From NCBI RefSeq assembly GCF_001544455.2, contig NZ_FCOC02000021.1, forward strand, positions 37,382 through 101,381: DNA of 64,000 bases, read 5' to 3'. Under the pieces are notes generated by a model, which saw only the letters and a program-made list of their open reading frames with translations, ran no database searches and was not told the DNA's origin. The position numbers and the translations under genes are program-made. Of this stretch, positions 42,283 through 50,128 are shown piece by piece; the first letter of the stretch is position 1, and every line of letters begins with the position of its first letter. Source of the DNA: Caballeronia sordidicola (GTDB lineage Bacteria > Pseudomonadota > Gammaproteobacteria > Burkholderiales > Burkholderiaceae).

Positions 42283-43686
42283 GTGCACAAGAAAATGCAG
42301 GACAGCGCGGAGTGCCCACCCGCGCACGCAGGCGATTATCTGACCCGCGAGGAGACGCTGGAGCTTCTACAGGTGAAGCTGCAGACTCTTTACGCTTATG
42401 TCAGCCGTGGCCTGATCCGCAGCGTGCCGCAAGGCTCCAATGGACGACGGCTCTATGCGCGGCAGGACGTCGAGAAGATGAAGTCGCGCGCGGATGCGCG
42501 CAGCGGACATGCGCCAGTCGCCGCTGCGGCAATGCGCTGGGGCGAACCCATCATCCAGAGCACGATTACGCGGATCTCGCCCGACGGGCCGATGTATCGA
42601 GGCGTCCTGGCCGTCGACCTGGCGCGCTCGGGCATCACGTTCGAGGAGGTTGCAGGGCTGCTGTGGAAAACCGGCGCGTCGGTCGCGCTCAACTGGCAGC
42701 CTTGCCAGCGCACGACGCGCTTCGCCGAAGCCTACGCGCGCAACGGTCTTGTCGATCCGCGCCGGGAGTTGTTGCGCTATCTCGCGGACATCGTCCTGCG
42801 TTTCGGCGACGAACATCTGCGCAACGCAGTCGATCCGGGAGCGCAACTGGCCGAGTCGAGCCGGATGATCGCGACCATGGCGCAATGCCTCGCGCACCTC
42901 AAGCGTCAGCCGGCCTCCACTTCCACTTCCGCGCAGAGCCAGCGTGGCTGTGGCATTGCCGAGCGGCTGCTCGTCGCGCTCGGTGGCGACCCAAGCGCGC
43001 AGCATGTGGCCGCGCTCGACGCGGCGCTCGTGCTCTGTGCGGACCATGAGCTGGCCCAGGCGACTTTTGTCGCGCGGATCGCCGCATCGGCGGGGGCGGA
43101 CATTGGCGAATGCATTGCCGCAGCGGTTCTGACGCAAACGGGACTGACATCCGCGCGCTCGTATCAAAGCGCCGAGGATCTGCTGCGCGCCTGCCGTACC
43201 CCGGCGCAGACGCAGCGGCTTTTCGACGCCGAATACGCCGCGCATCGCAACCTGCCGGGTTTCAATCACCCGCTTTATCCGGACGGCGATCCGCGCGCCC
43301 GTTATCTCATCGATATGGTTCGAGGTCTTGGCGGCAGGCAGTCCGTCGTGGCGCCCCTGCATGCGGCCCTCGCCATGGCGGCGCAACACGGCTGCCTGCC
43401 GAGCCTCGAAATCGGGCTGACAATGCTTGCAATCGTCATGGGCTTGCCCCGCCGCAGCGCCTACGCGCTTTTCATCATTGCGCGATGCGCAGGGTGGATA
43501 GCGCACATTATCGAGCAGCGCGAGTCGGGTGCGTTGATTCGTCCGCGTGCCGACTATTCGCCGGGCGCACAGCCGGAACCACGGCCCGGCTCTCAGCTCT
43601 TGCCCCTGCCGCCGATCACGGCCAGCAAGCCGGCTGTCAGCGTGAGACGCATCACCTTGTCGCGCTTCATTACGGGTAATCGCTGA
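42283..43686 (+). CDS. MerR-type HTH fused to a citrate synthase-like domain
   Basis: 467 residues from GTG 42283 (GAGGAG 6 bases upstream). Residues 18-70 form a MerR/excisionase helix-turn-helix (YLTREETLELLQVKLQTL, YVSRGLIRSVPQ, RRLYARQDVEKM). From about 84 on it is a citrate synthase fold, with NHPLYPDGDPRA (His329, equal to the second active His) and GWIAHIIEQ...LIRPRADY conserved. The first active His region reads TQTGLTSARS (about 285-292) instead of a GxxHGG motif, and the catalytic Asp is Glu376 (PSLEIG). It may be a CoA-ester-sensing regulator rather than an enzyme, or a changed lyase. Confidence 0.85.
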   Translation: MHKKMQDSAECPPAHAGDYLTREETLELLQVKLQTLYAYVSRGLIRSVPQGSNGRRLYARQDVEKMKSRADARSGHAPVAAAAMRWGEPIIQSTITRISPDGPMYRGVLAVDLARSGITFEEVAGLLWKTGASVALNWQPCQRTTRFAEAYARNGLVDPRRELLRYLADIVLRFGDEHLRNAVDPGAQLAESSRMIATMAQCLAHLKRQPASTSTSAQSQRGCGIAERLLVALGGDPSAQHVAALDAALVLCADHELAQATFVARIAASAGADIGECIAAAVLTQTGLTSARSYQSAEDLLRACRTPAQTQRLFDAEYAAHRNLPGFNHPLYPDGDPRARYLIDMVRGLGGRQSVVAPLHAALAMAAQHGCLPSLEIGLTMLAIVMGLPRRSAYALFIIARCAGWIAHIIEQRESGALIRPRADYSPGAQPEPRPGSQLLPLPPITASKPAVSVRRITLSRFITGNR

Positions 43687-43729
43687 CCCGCACCGGCTCG
43701 CATCATCCGCCATGCATCCACCGGTCAAG

Positions 43730-43777
43730 TTGATTCAACGATCAACTATTGTGGGCCGTTCTGCCCGTCGCTAGACT
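43730..43777 (+). promoter_or_regulatory. Cluster box C with promoter, upstream of second MFS carrier
   Basis: Box TTGATTCAACGATCAA (43730-43745), three bases, -35 TTGTGG (43749-43754), 17-base spacer, -10 TAGACT (43772-43777). The box is identical to box B. A 150-base leader separates it from the start codon. Confidence 0.78.
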
Positions 43778-43928
43778 GATTTCAAGGTCAATGGGCAATG
43801 CGCGCGCAATGCGATCAGGCAAACCCTGCAAAGCCGATCATAAGCATCCCTATATTTATAAAGTCCCACGGACCGCGTTTTCAGAAATGGTGCCGGCGCG
43901 CATGGGGACGACCAGGAGGAAGACAACG

Positions 43929-45380
43929 ATGAGCTATTTTGGCAGGACGATTGCCGGGGACCTGACAGAACTTGGGGCCGACGAGGCGCATCACATGGCG
44001 CCGCCTATCACCGCCGGGCTCGTCACGGCGCGATTTGACCGGTTGCCCATGACGGCGACGCTCTGGAAGCTGCTGACGCTCGTCGCACTGGGAGGCTTCT
44101 TCGAACTGTACGATGTTTATTTCGCCGGCTATATTGCGCCCGGATTGTTTCATTCCGGCATCCTCACGCCCACCACCAAAAGTTTCTTCGCCATGAACGG
44201 CCTCGCGGGCTTCCTCGCGTCGTTGTTCATCGGGCTCTTCATTGGGACAATCGTGTTCGGCGGTCTCGCCGACCGCTTCGGCAGAAGGCGGGTGTTCGCC
44301 GCGTCGATGCTGTGGTACTGCGTCGCAACGGTCGTGATCGCGTTTCAGGACACGGCGCTTGGCCTGAACATCTGGCGGCTTGTCTGCGGGATCGGCGTTG
44401 GCGTGCAGTACGTGACGATTGACTCATACGTGTCCGAACTCACTCCCAGGCGCGCGCGCGGGATGGCGTTCGGTCTCGTGTATGGCATCGCCCAGATCTG
44501 CGCGCCGTTGATCGCGTTTCTTGCCTGGGTGCTCGTGCCGATGTCGCCGCTTGGCTTCGACGGCTGGCGCTGGGTGATCCTGATCGGGTCGAGCGGCGCG
44601 CTCTTCGTGTGGTTTCTGCAATTGCGCTTGCCAGAGTCGCCGCGCTGGCTCGTGCAGAAAGGCCGTCTGGAGGAAGCCGAGCGCGTCATGCACGATCTGG
44701 AGACGCGCGTTGCCCGCGAGTATGGCCAGGCTCTGCCGCCGCCTGAGGAGAGCGCCGCGGCCAACGAGGGCTCGGGCACGCTGCGCGAGTTGTTCGGTCC
44801 GGTTTATCGCAGCCGCACGATCATGCTGATGGTGGTCAATTTTTTCCAGACCATCGGGTACTACGGCTTTGTTAGCTGGATTCCCACCTTGCTGATAGCC
44901 AAGGGCATCATGATTACGCGCAGCCTGGAATATACGTTTCTGATCGTGTTGCTTTATCCCATTGCGCCGTTCATCGTGATGCTTGTTGCCGACCGTTTTG
45001 AGCGCAAGTGGCAACTGGTCTGGAGCGCGATCTCCGTCGCGGTCATTGGCGTCGTATTTTCGATGTTGAAGCTGCCGGGATGGCTGGTCGCGGTCGGTAT
45101 CGTGCAGACGCTTGTCGTCAACTGGCTGTCGACCATCGTGCACACCTATCAGGCCGAGTTGTTCCCGACGCGTATCCGGTCGGGCGCGGTGGGCTTCGTC
45201 TATTCGTGGAGCCGGCTGTCGTCCATCTTTGTTGGTTTCTTCATCGCGTTCTTCTTGCGGGAATTCGGCGTGGAGGGCGTGTTCATGTTCATTGGCGGTG
45301 CGATGGCGATCGTGGTCGTTGCCGTTGCATTGTTTGGCCCGCGCACCACGGGTCTGGCACTCGACGACATCGCGCGTTAG
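43929..45380 (+). CDS. MFS carrier, paralogue of the one at 34156
   Basis: 483 residues from ATG 43929, with AGGAGGA 8 bases before; the in-frame stretch from 43749 is leader and promoter. Twelve spans, ADRFGRRRVFAASM loop, LPESPRWLVQKGR and FPTRIRSGAVG. Long identical stretches with the first carrier show a duplication. It has its own copy of the box, so both carriers should be induced together; they may import related acids or one may export a product. Confidence 0.92.
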   Translation: MSYFGRTIAGDLTELGADEAHHMAPPITAGLVTARFDRLPMTATLWKLLTLVALGGFFELYDVYFAGYIAPGLFHSGILTPTTKSFFAMNGLAGFLASLFIGLFIGTIVFGGLADRFGRRRVFAASMLWYCVATVVIAFQDTALGLNIWRLVCGIGVGVQYVTIDSYVSELTPRRARGMAFGLVYGIAQICAPLIAFLAWVLVPMSPLGFDGWRWVILIGSSGALFVWFLQLRLPESPRWLVQKGRLEEAERVMHDLETRVAREYGQALPPPEESAAANEGSGTLRELFGPVYRSRTIMLMVVNFFQTIGYYGFVSWIPTLLIAKGIMITRSLEYTFLIVLLYPIAPFIVMLVADRFERKWQLVWSAISVAVIGVVFSMLKLPGWLVAVGIVQTLVVNWLSTIVHTYQAELFPTRIRSGAVGFVYSWSRLSSIFVGFFIAFFLREFGVEGVFMFIGGAMAIVVVAVALFGPRTTGLALDDIAR

Positions 45381-45510
45381 ATATTGAAAGAATGGATCGG
45401 TACTATCCGCTTCAGCAAGTCATCGCGCACGGGCCAGCGCTCTTTGTGCGACGTGACTTGCAGGCGCGGGCCTCGCTTAAAGCGCCACCTCACATTATTC
45501 AAGGTTGCGT

Positions 45511-45633
45511 ATGAGCACTTACGTGTTGTTGGCTTGCGGGTTCGGAATAGGCCTGGCGATAGCGATCTGGGGTGTACTCGATACCCGGAAGCATTCCCGC
45601 CACGAAGCGGCGGAAAATCAACGCCGCCGCTAG
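45511..45633 (+). CDS. Possible small membrane protein (40 residues)
   Basis: One hydrophobic helix (VLLACGFGIGLAIAIWGVL) followed by a basic tail rich in Arg, His and Asn. AAGG lies 7 bases before ATG, a weak site. The helix-then-charged-tail pattern is typical of real small membrane proteins, but there is no homology evidence here. Confidence 0.4.
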   Translation: MSTYVLLACGFGIGLAIAIWGVLDTRKHSRHEAAENQRRR

Positions 45634-45843
45634 GACGTTGATGCTGCCCGGTCATTCAGCGGCAGCAGTACGCCGCGATTACAAAGCCCTTGTTCAACGC
45701 CTCATTCGCTAAAACATGACGAGCTTGTCATTTTCGCGTCAGCTTGAGGTCAGCACGCGTCCGTCAAAATGAGCGCAGGGTTATCGTGCGTTGCAAGCCA
45801 ATAACAACTGTGGGCTTCATTTTTCGCATAAAGGCGGACCATC

Positions 45844-46134
45844 ATGAAAGCACTGATCTTCGCCACGCTGGCCGTCGCCTGGGCGGCGCCCGCCGTGTCG
45901 TTTGCACAAACGGCAGAGCCGGTGACGCGCGCTGAAGTGCAGGCGGATCTGGTTCAACTGGAAAATGCGGGGTATCGCCCGATTTCCGAGGACGCTTTCT
46001 ATCCTTCAGACATCCAAGCCGCTGAAGCGCGCGTGCATGCTGGCCATGGCGGTACCAGTGCATATGGCGGCGTGACGGATACAGGAACATCCATGTCCGC
46101 GGCGCCCGTTGCCAGCCCTCCCGGCAATCAATAG
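45844..46134 (+). CDS. DUF4148 secreted protein
   Basis: 96 residues: signal peptide (ending VSFAQT), then the DUF4148 motif PVTRAEVQADLVQLENAGY and YPSDIQAAEARV, and a Gly/Ser/Ala-rich tail. The family is abundant in Burkholderiaceae and of unknown function; it is exported to the periplasm or outside. The 210 bases before it hold no other gene that I can see. Confidence 0.92.
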   Translation: MKALIFATLAVAWAAPAVSFAQTAEPVTRAEVQADLVQLENAGYRPISEDAFYPSDIQAAEARVHAGHGGTSAYGGVTDTGTSMSAAPVASPPGNQ

Positions 46135-46184
46135 CCACCGACCCGCGCGAAGCCTGCGGCGAATCGCTTACCTGTACGACGGGA

Positions 46185-47684
46185 TCAGGACGCGTCGGCC
46201 CAAACCTTTGCGGCGTTCACCGCGCGATGCCAGCCATGCATATGGCGCTCGACGTCTTCGGCGGAGAGCGCCGCCGAGAAACGCCGGTCCAGTTTCCATT
46301 GGGTTTGCAGTTCATTCACGTCTTTCCAGTAACCCACGGCGAGTCCAGCCAGATACGCCGCACCGAGCGCGGTTGTCTCGCTGACTTGCGGGCGCACCAC
46401 GTCGACGCCCAGCATATCGGCCTGGAACTGCATCAGCAGATCGTTGGCCACCGCGCCGCCATCCACGCGCAACTCGCCAATGCGCATGCCGGAATCGGCT
46501 TCCATTGCCTTCAACACGTCGATGGATTGATACGCGATGCTTTCCAGCGCCGCGCGCGCCAGGTGCGCGGAGGTCGTGCCACGCGTCACGCCGAACAATG
46601 TGCCGCGAGCGCGGGCATTCCAGTGCGGCGCGCCGAGGCCGGCAAACGCGGGCACGAGATACACGCCGTCGCTATGTGGAACGCTGCGAGCGAGCGTCTC
46701 GATTTCGTTTGCAGTCTTGATGATGCCGAGTCCGTCGCGCAGCCATTGCACCACGGCGCCGCCAATGAAAATGCTGCCTTCCAGCGCATAGTTGACCGTG
46801 TCGCCGATCTGCCAGGCGATGGTCGTGACGAGATTATTGCTTGATTCAATCGGCTTCTCGCCTGTGTTCATCACGAGGAAACAACCGGTTCCGTAGGTGT
46901 TCTTCACCATGCCGGACTGCGTGCACATCTGTCCGAACAGGGCTGCGTGCTGGTCGCCGGCAATGCCGCCAAGCGGTATCTTCGATGCAAACACCGTGGT
47001 CTTGGTCGGCCCATAGACTTCCGACGACGGCCGCACTTCCGGCAGCATGCTGCGCGGAATGTCGAGGGCATCGAGCAGTTCGCCGTCCCACTCGAGCGTA
47101 TGGATATTGAACAGCATGGTTCGCGATGCGTTGGTCACATCGGTGATATGCATGCTGTGTTTCGTGAAATTCCAGACGAGCCAGCTATCCACCGTGCCGA
47201 ACGCAAGCCGCCCATTTTTGGCTTTTTCGCGTGCGCCTTCCACGTTGTCGAGGATCCAGCGAATCTTGGTCGCCGAGAAGTACGAGTCAACAGGCAACCC
47301 GGTCTTGGCGCGCACCTTCTCTTCAAGCCCTTGCGCCTTGAGCTGATCGCAGAAGTCGGCGGTGCGGCGATCTTGCCAGACGATCGCGTTATAAATCGGA
47401 TGACCGGTCTCGCGATCCCAGACGATCGTTGTCTCACGCTGGTTAGTTATGCCAATGGATGCAATCGATGCGCCGTTCAACCCGGCGCGCGTCACGGCTT
47501 CCGCTGCGACGCCAGCCTGTGTGGACCAGATTTCCTGCGGGTCGTGTTCGACCCAGCCCGGCTGCGGATAGATCTGCGCGAATTCCTTCTGCGCCACCGA
47601 TACCACGTTGCCCTGCCGGTCGAACACCATGGCGCGCGAACTGGTCGTACCTTGATCGAGCGCGAGGATGTATTGCTCCTGCAT
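46185..47684 (-). CDS. glpK: Glycerol kinase
   Basis: 499 residues, full length. Start YILALDQGTTSSRAMVFD is the FGGY ATPase phosphate-1 motif; IVWQDRRT, GTVDSWLVWN, GGIAGDQHAALFGQ and LRVDGGAVANDLLMQFQAD complete the family. It phosphorylates glycerol to glycerol 3-phosphate. GGAGAAGACA precedes the chosen ATG; the longer frame to 47882 is not used. No glpF or glpD is beside it, unlike the usual glpFKD arrangement. Confidence 0.96.
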   Translation of the reverse strand: MQEQYILALDQGTTSSRAMVFDRQGNVVSVAQKEFAQIYPQPGWVEHDPQEIWSTQAGVAAEAVTRAGLNGASIASIGITNQRETTIVWDRETGHPIYNAIVWQDRRTADFCDQLKAQGLEEKVRAKTGLPVDSYFSATKIRWILDNVEGAREKAKNGRLAFGTVDSWLVWNFTKHSMHITDVTNASRTMLFNIHTLEWDGELLDALDIPRSMLPEVRPSSEVYGPTKTTVFASKIPLGGIAGDQHAALFGQMCTQSGMVKNTYGTGCFLVMNTGEKPIESSNNLVTTIAWQIGDTVNYALEGSIFIGGAVVQWLRDGLGIIKTANEIETLARSVPHSDGVYLVPAFAGLGAPHWNARARGTLFGVTRGTTSAHLARAALESIAYQSIDVLKAMEADSGMRIGELRVDGGAVANDLLMQFQADMLGVDVVRPQVSETTALGAAYLAGLAVGYWKDVNELQTQWKLDRRFSAALSAEDVERHMHGWHRAVNAAKVWADAS

Positions 47685-47828
47685 TGTCTTCTCCACTGTC
47701 TTGGACCATCGCCGGGTCTTGTGCCGCGATCTTAACGCCTTGTTGTTTTGCCTATCGATTCGCTCCTGCCTGTCGAGGCGCTGAATTCCACGGCGCGTGT
47801 CGGCAAAAGAAAACTTGTAAAGCCAATA

Positions 47829-47871
47829 ATGTTCGCATTCGAATGCTAATGAACATATTCGAAAATGTAAA
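47829..47871 (-). promoter_or_regulatory. glpK promoter and GlpR-type operator candidate
   Basis: Read on the minus strand: -35 TTTACA (47871-47866), 17 bases, -10 TAGCAT (47848-47843). Across it lie a perfect 12-bp palindrome GCATTCGAATGC (47835-47846) and an outer inverted pair ATGTTC/GAACAT (47829-47834, 47851-47856), which resemble GlpR half-sites. Confidence 0.55.
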
Positions 47872-47911
47872 GCCGCTTCCAATTACCCTTGAGTGAACCC
47901 GGCGACGAAGC

Positions 47912-47951
47912 AAAAACGCCGGCCGCATGCTGGGCATGCGGGCCGACGTTA
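47912..47951 (-). terminator. Terminator of the VOC gene at 48053
   Basis: On the minus strand a long GC stem (GGCCCGCATGC, loop CCA, GCATGCGGCC, one bulged base) is followed by GGCGTTTTTG. It lies about 100 bases after the VOC stop codon. Confidence 0.7.
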
Positions 47952-48052
47952 GCCAGGAAGAGGGTGAACCGGTTCAGCAACCGGGCGTCAATTCATCTAT
48001 TGTTTTACCTGATGCATGATGGATGACCAATTGAAGAACAGGCCAAAGCTGA

Positions 48053-48529
48053 TTACCCGGAAGCCGCGTCTGAATAGGCGGCCCGCAATGCGGCGATGTC
48101 GAACTTAACCATCTTTATCATGGCGTCAGCAACGCGGTTTGCTTTTGCCTTGTCGGGGGCCGTCATCATGTTGATGAGATCGTCTGGAACGATTTGCCAT
48201 GAGACGCCGAAGCGGTCTTTAAGCCAGCCGCACGCCACCGGCGAACCGCCGCCCGCGAGAAGCGCGTTCCAATAGCGGTCGAGTTCTTCCTGATCACCAC
48301 AGCTCACCATGAGGGACACCGCGGGGTTGAACGGCTCGGGCTTTCCGGAACTCATGGCAATGAACGACTGCCCAAAGAGAACGAATTCGACAATGGTGGT
48401 GGAACCGTCGCTTAGCACCGCGGTGACCCGCGTGATGCGCGAGTCGGGAAAAATATCGGTATAAAACGCGGCGGCTTCTTCGGCTTGCGTGGAATACCAG
48501 AGAAAGGGCGTGATCTTCTGGATTGTCAT
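48053..48529 (-). CDS. VOC protein, PhnB/3-demethylubiquinone methyltransferase-like
   Basis: 158 residues. MTIQKITPFLWYSTQAEEAA, YTDIFPDSRITRV, FIAMSSGKPEPFNPAVSLMV and the GWLKDRFGVSWQIVPD end are typical of the PhnB-like VOC subfamily. The enzymatic role of this subfamily is mostly unknown. AGGAGATTCGCC precedes ATG. It is divergent from the GFA gene. Confidence 0.9.
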   Translation of the reverse strand: MTIQKITPFLWYSTQAEEAAAFYTDIFPDSRITRVTAVLSDGSTTIVEFVLFGQSFIAMSSGKPEPFNPAVSLMVSCGDQEELDRYWNALLAGGGSPVACGWLKDRFGVSWQIVPDDLINMMTAPDKAKANRVADAMIKMVKFDIAALRAAYSDAASG

Positions 48530-48702
48530 GGCGAATCTCCTGTCAATGTTCGAACAATGCGGGGAGCGAACCGCGTCGCACTATGGGGACGACGAAGGAC
48601 AGCCATCGAAATCGACACGCCCGAAAGAAAAGGATTCGTTTTGTCTCGAAGTGGGTGATCGACCCGCATCACATCACGACCTCTCAGCTTACAGGTGGAA
48701 AG

Positions 48703-49104
48703 ATGAAAATCGAAGGCCATTGTCACTGCGGTGCAATCGCATATGAAGCCACCGTCGATCCGCAAAAGGCGGCCTTGTGCCATTGCACCGATTGCCAGAC
48801 ACTCTCCGGTGCGCCTTTTCGCGCAAGCGTTCCGGCCTTGGCGGACGACTTCCGCATTCTGCGCGGCCATCCGAAGGTGTACATCAAGACAGCGGAATCC
48901 GGCGCTCGACGCGCTCAGGCATTCTGCGCCGATTGCGGCACGCCAATCTACGCCGCAGCCGCCGACAACCCGGCTCAGTTCAATCTTCGCCTCGGCGCGA
49001 TCGCGCAGCGCGCCGAGATCCCCGCGCTCAGGCAGGGCTGGTGCAGCTCGGCGCTTGCATGGGCGCGCAATATAGAAGCGCTGCCGGAATCACGGCAGCG
49101 CTGA
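48703..49104 (+). CDS. GFA-family (glutathione-dependent formaldehyde-activating-like) zinc protein
   Basis: 133 residues from ATG 48703 (GGTGGAAAG upstream). Zinc-binding cysteines form the GFA/Mss4-like pattern: HCHCGAIAYEA, LCHCTDCQTLSGAPFRA, and FCADCGTPIYA. Despite the name, most members have no proven formaldehyde activity. The longer frame from 48523 overlaps the VOC gene and is not used. It converges with the GntR gene. Confidence 0.92.
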   Translation: MKIEGHCHCGAIAYEATVDPQKAALCHCTDCQTLSGAPFRASVPALADDFRILRGHPKVYIKTAESGARRAQAFCADCGTPIYAAAADNPAQFNLRLGAIAQRAEIPALRQGWCSSALAWARNIEALPESRQR

Positions 49105-49146
49105 CGGTCGAATCGCTCTTTCCACGCGCGACGAACCCGGCGGTGT

Positions 49147-49872
49147 TCAGTCCTGGCGCGCCAACCGCAGCGCATACGTGAACCGCTCGGCGGGAAATAC
49201 GCTGATGGTCGCCTCGAACACGAGGCCGCGCTGATCGACGTAATGACGCACGATCTCGAGCGCGTGAGAATCGGGTGCGGCGGCAAGCGTCCCGGCAACA
49301 CGTTCCGGTACGCCAACCGCGCGAATTTCCTGGCGGACTTCCTGGACCGCTCGCCCACAACGCTCTTCCACCATCTCGCAGATCAGACCAGTGTTCTTGC
49401 GCAGTTCGCGCCGGATGGCTGCGCCGGCAACCGGATCCAGATACACGTCGGTCCAGCAGATCGGCCGGTCGGCCTTGGCGGGATCGACCCGCAGCATTTC
49501 AATGCGCAACCATCGCGAGCCGGTTTCCACGCCAATTCGCGCCGCAAGCGCGGGACTCGCCGAAATCTCGCCGATGGACTGGACGTGCCGCTCGGTGAGC
49601 ACGGCGAACTGCATCAGGTCCTCGACATTCGACATGGACTGCTCGAAAGCGAGGCGCGGCTTCGACGCCTCCACGCGAATGCCCGCGCGTTTGCGCCGGG
49701 AGATCAGCCCCAAGTCCTGCACCTTCTGCAACGCTGAGCGCACGGTCGCGCGACTGACGCCGTATTGTGTGGAGAGATCCATTTCGCTCGGCAGGGCGGC
49801 GCCGATGGCAAACGTCCCGTTGCCAATCGCTTCGATCAATTGATCTGCCAGTTCCACGTACCGCGGTTTCAT
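49147..49872 (-). CDS. GntR-family regulator, UTRA (HutC) type
   Basis: 241 residues. Winged helix: ALPSEMDLSTQYGVSRATVR. UTRA ligand domain from about residue 90 (PICWTDVYLDPVAGAAIR, then VFEATISVFPAERFTYAL). It is divergent from the tartrate-type operon and should bind the 11-bp-arm inverted repeat in between, probably as a substrate-released repressor. Confidence 0.92.
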   Translation of the reverse strand: MKPRYVELADQLIEAIGNGTFAIGAALPSEMDLSTQYGVSRATVRSALQKVQDLGLISRRKRAGIRVEASKPRLAFEQSMSNVEDLMQFAVLTERHVQSIGEISASPALAARIGVETGSRWLRIEMLRVDPAKADRPICWTDVYLDPVAGAAIRRELRKNTGLICEMVEERCGRAVQEVRQEIRAVGVPERVAGTLAAAPDSHALEIVRHYVDQRGLVFEATISVFPAERFTYALRLARQD

Positions 49873-50038
49873 AAACCTTTCCTGTTTTTCCTATTGTTCG
49901 ACGTATGGCTGCGAAGCTGAGCGCGACATCGTATCTTGGCTCGTGCCGGGTTGCCAAGGCATCTCGGCCGGAACGCCGGAAACGCGACGGAAGCATCGCG
50001 TAAACCCGAAGTTGACGCGTTTGCGTTACCTTTAATAT

Positions 50039-50067
50039 AGTCCGTACATATTGAAAATGTACGGACT
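50039..50067. promoter_or_regulatory. Operator of the GntR/UTRA-controlled operon
   Basis: Perfect inverted repeat AGTCCGTACAT, 7-base spacer, ATGTACGGACT. A further half-site TCCGTACA lies at about 50107-50114, just before the symporter ribosome site. Confidence 0.78.
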
Positions 50068-50128
50068 TAATAGGCGGATTGAACGCGCGTGTTGAAATGC
50101 GTCCGATCCGTACAAAACGGAGACCGAA

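Larger units (their letters stand above)
47685..48052. other. 368-base intergenic stretch between glpK and VOC gene
   Basis: It holds the glpK leader, the promoter/operator at 47829-47871 and the VOC-gene terminator at 47912-47951. The rest (47952-48052) shows no coding signal or repeat that I can support. Confidence 0.6.

Noticed and set aside
42367..43728. 453-codon minus-strand frame opposite the HTH-citrate synthase gene
   Set aside because: Arg-rich composition with no domain; the plus strand has clear family motifs and a good ribosome site.
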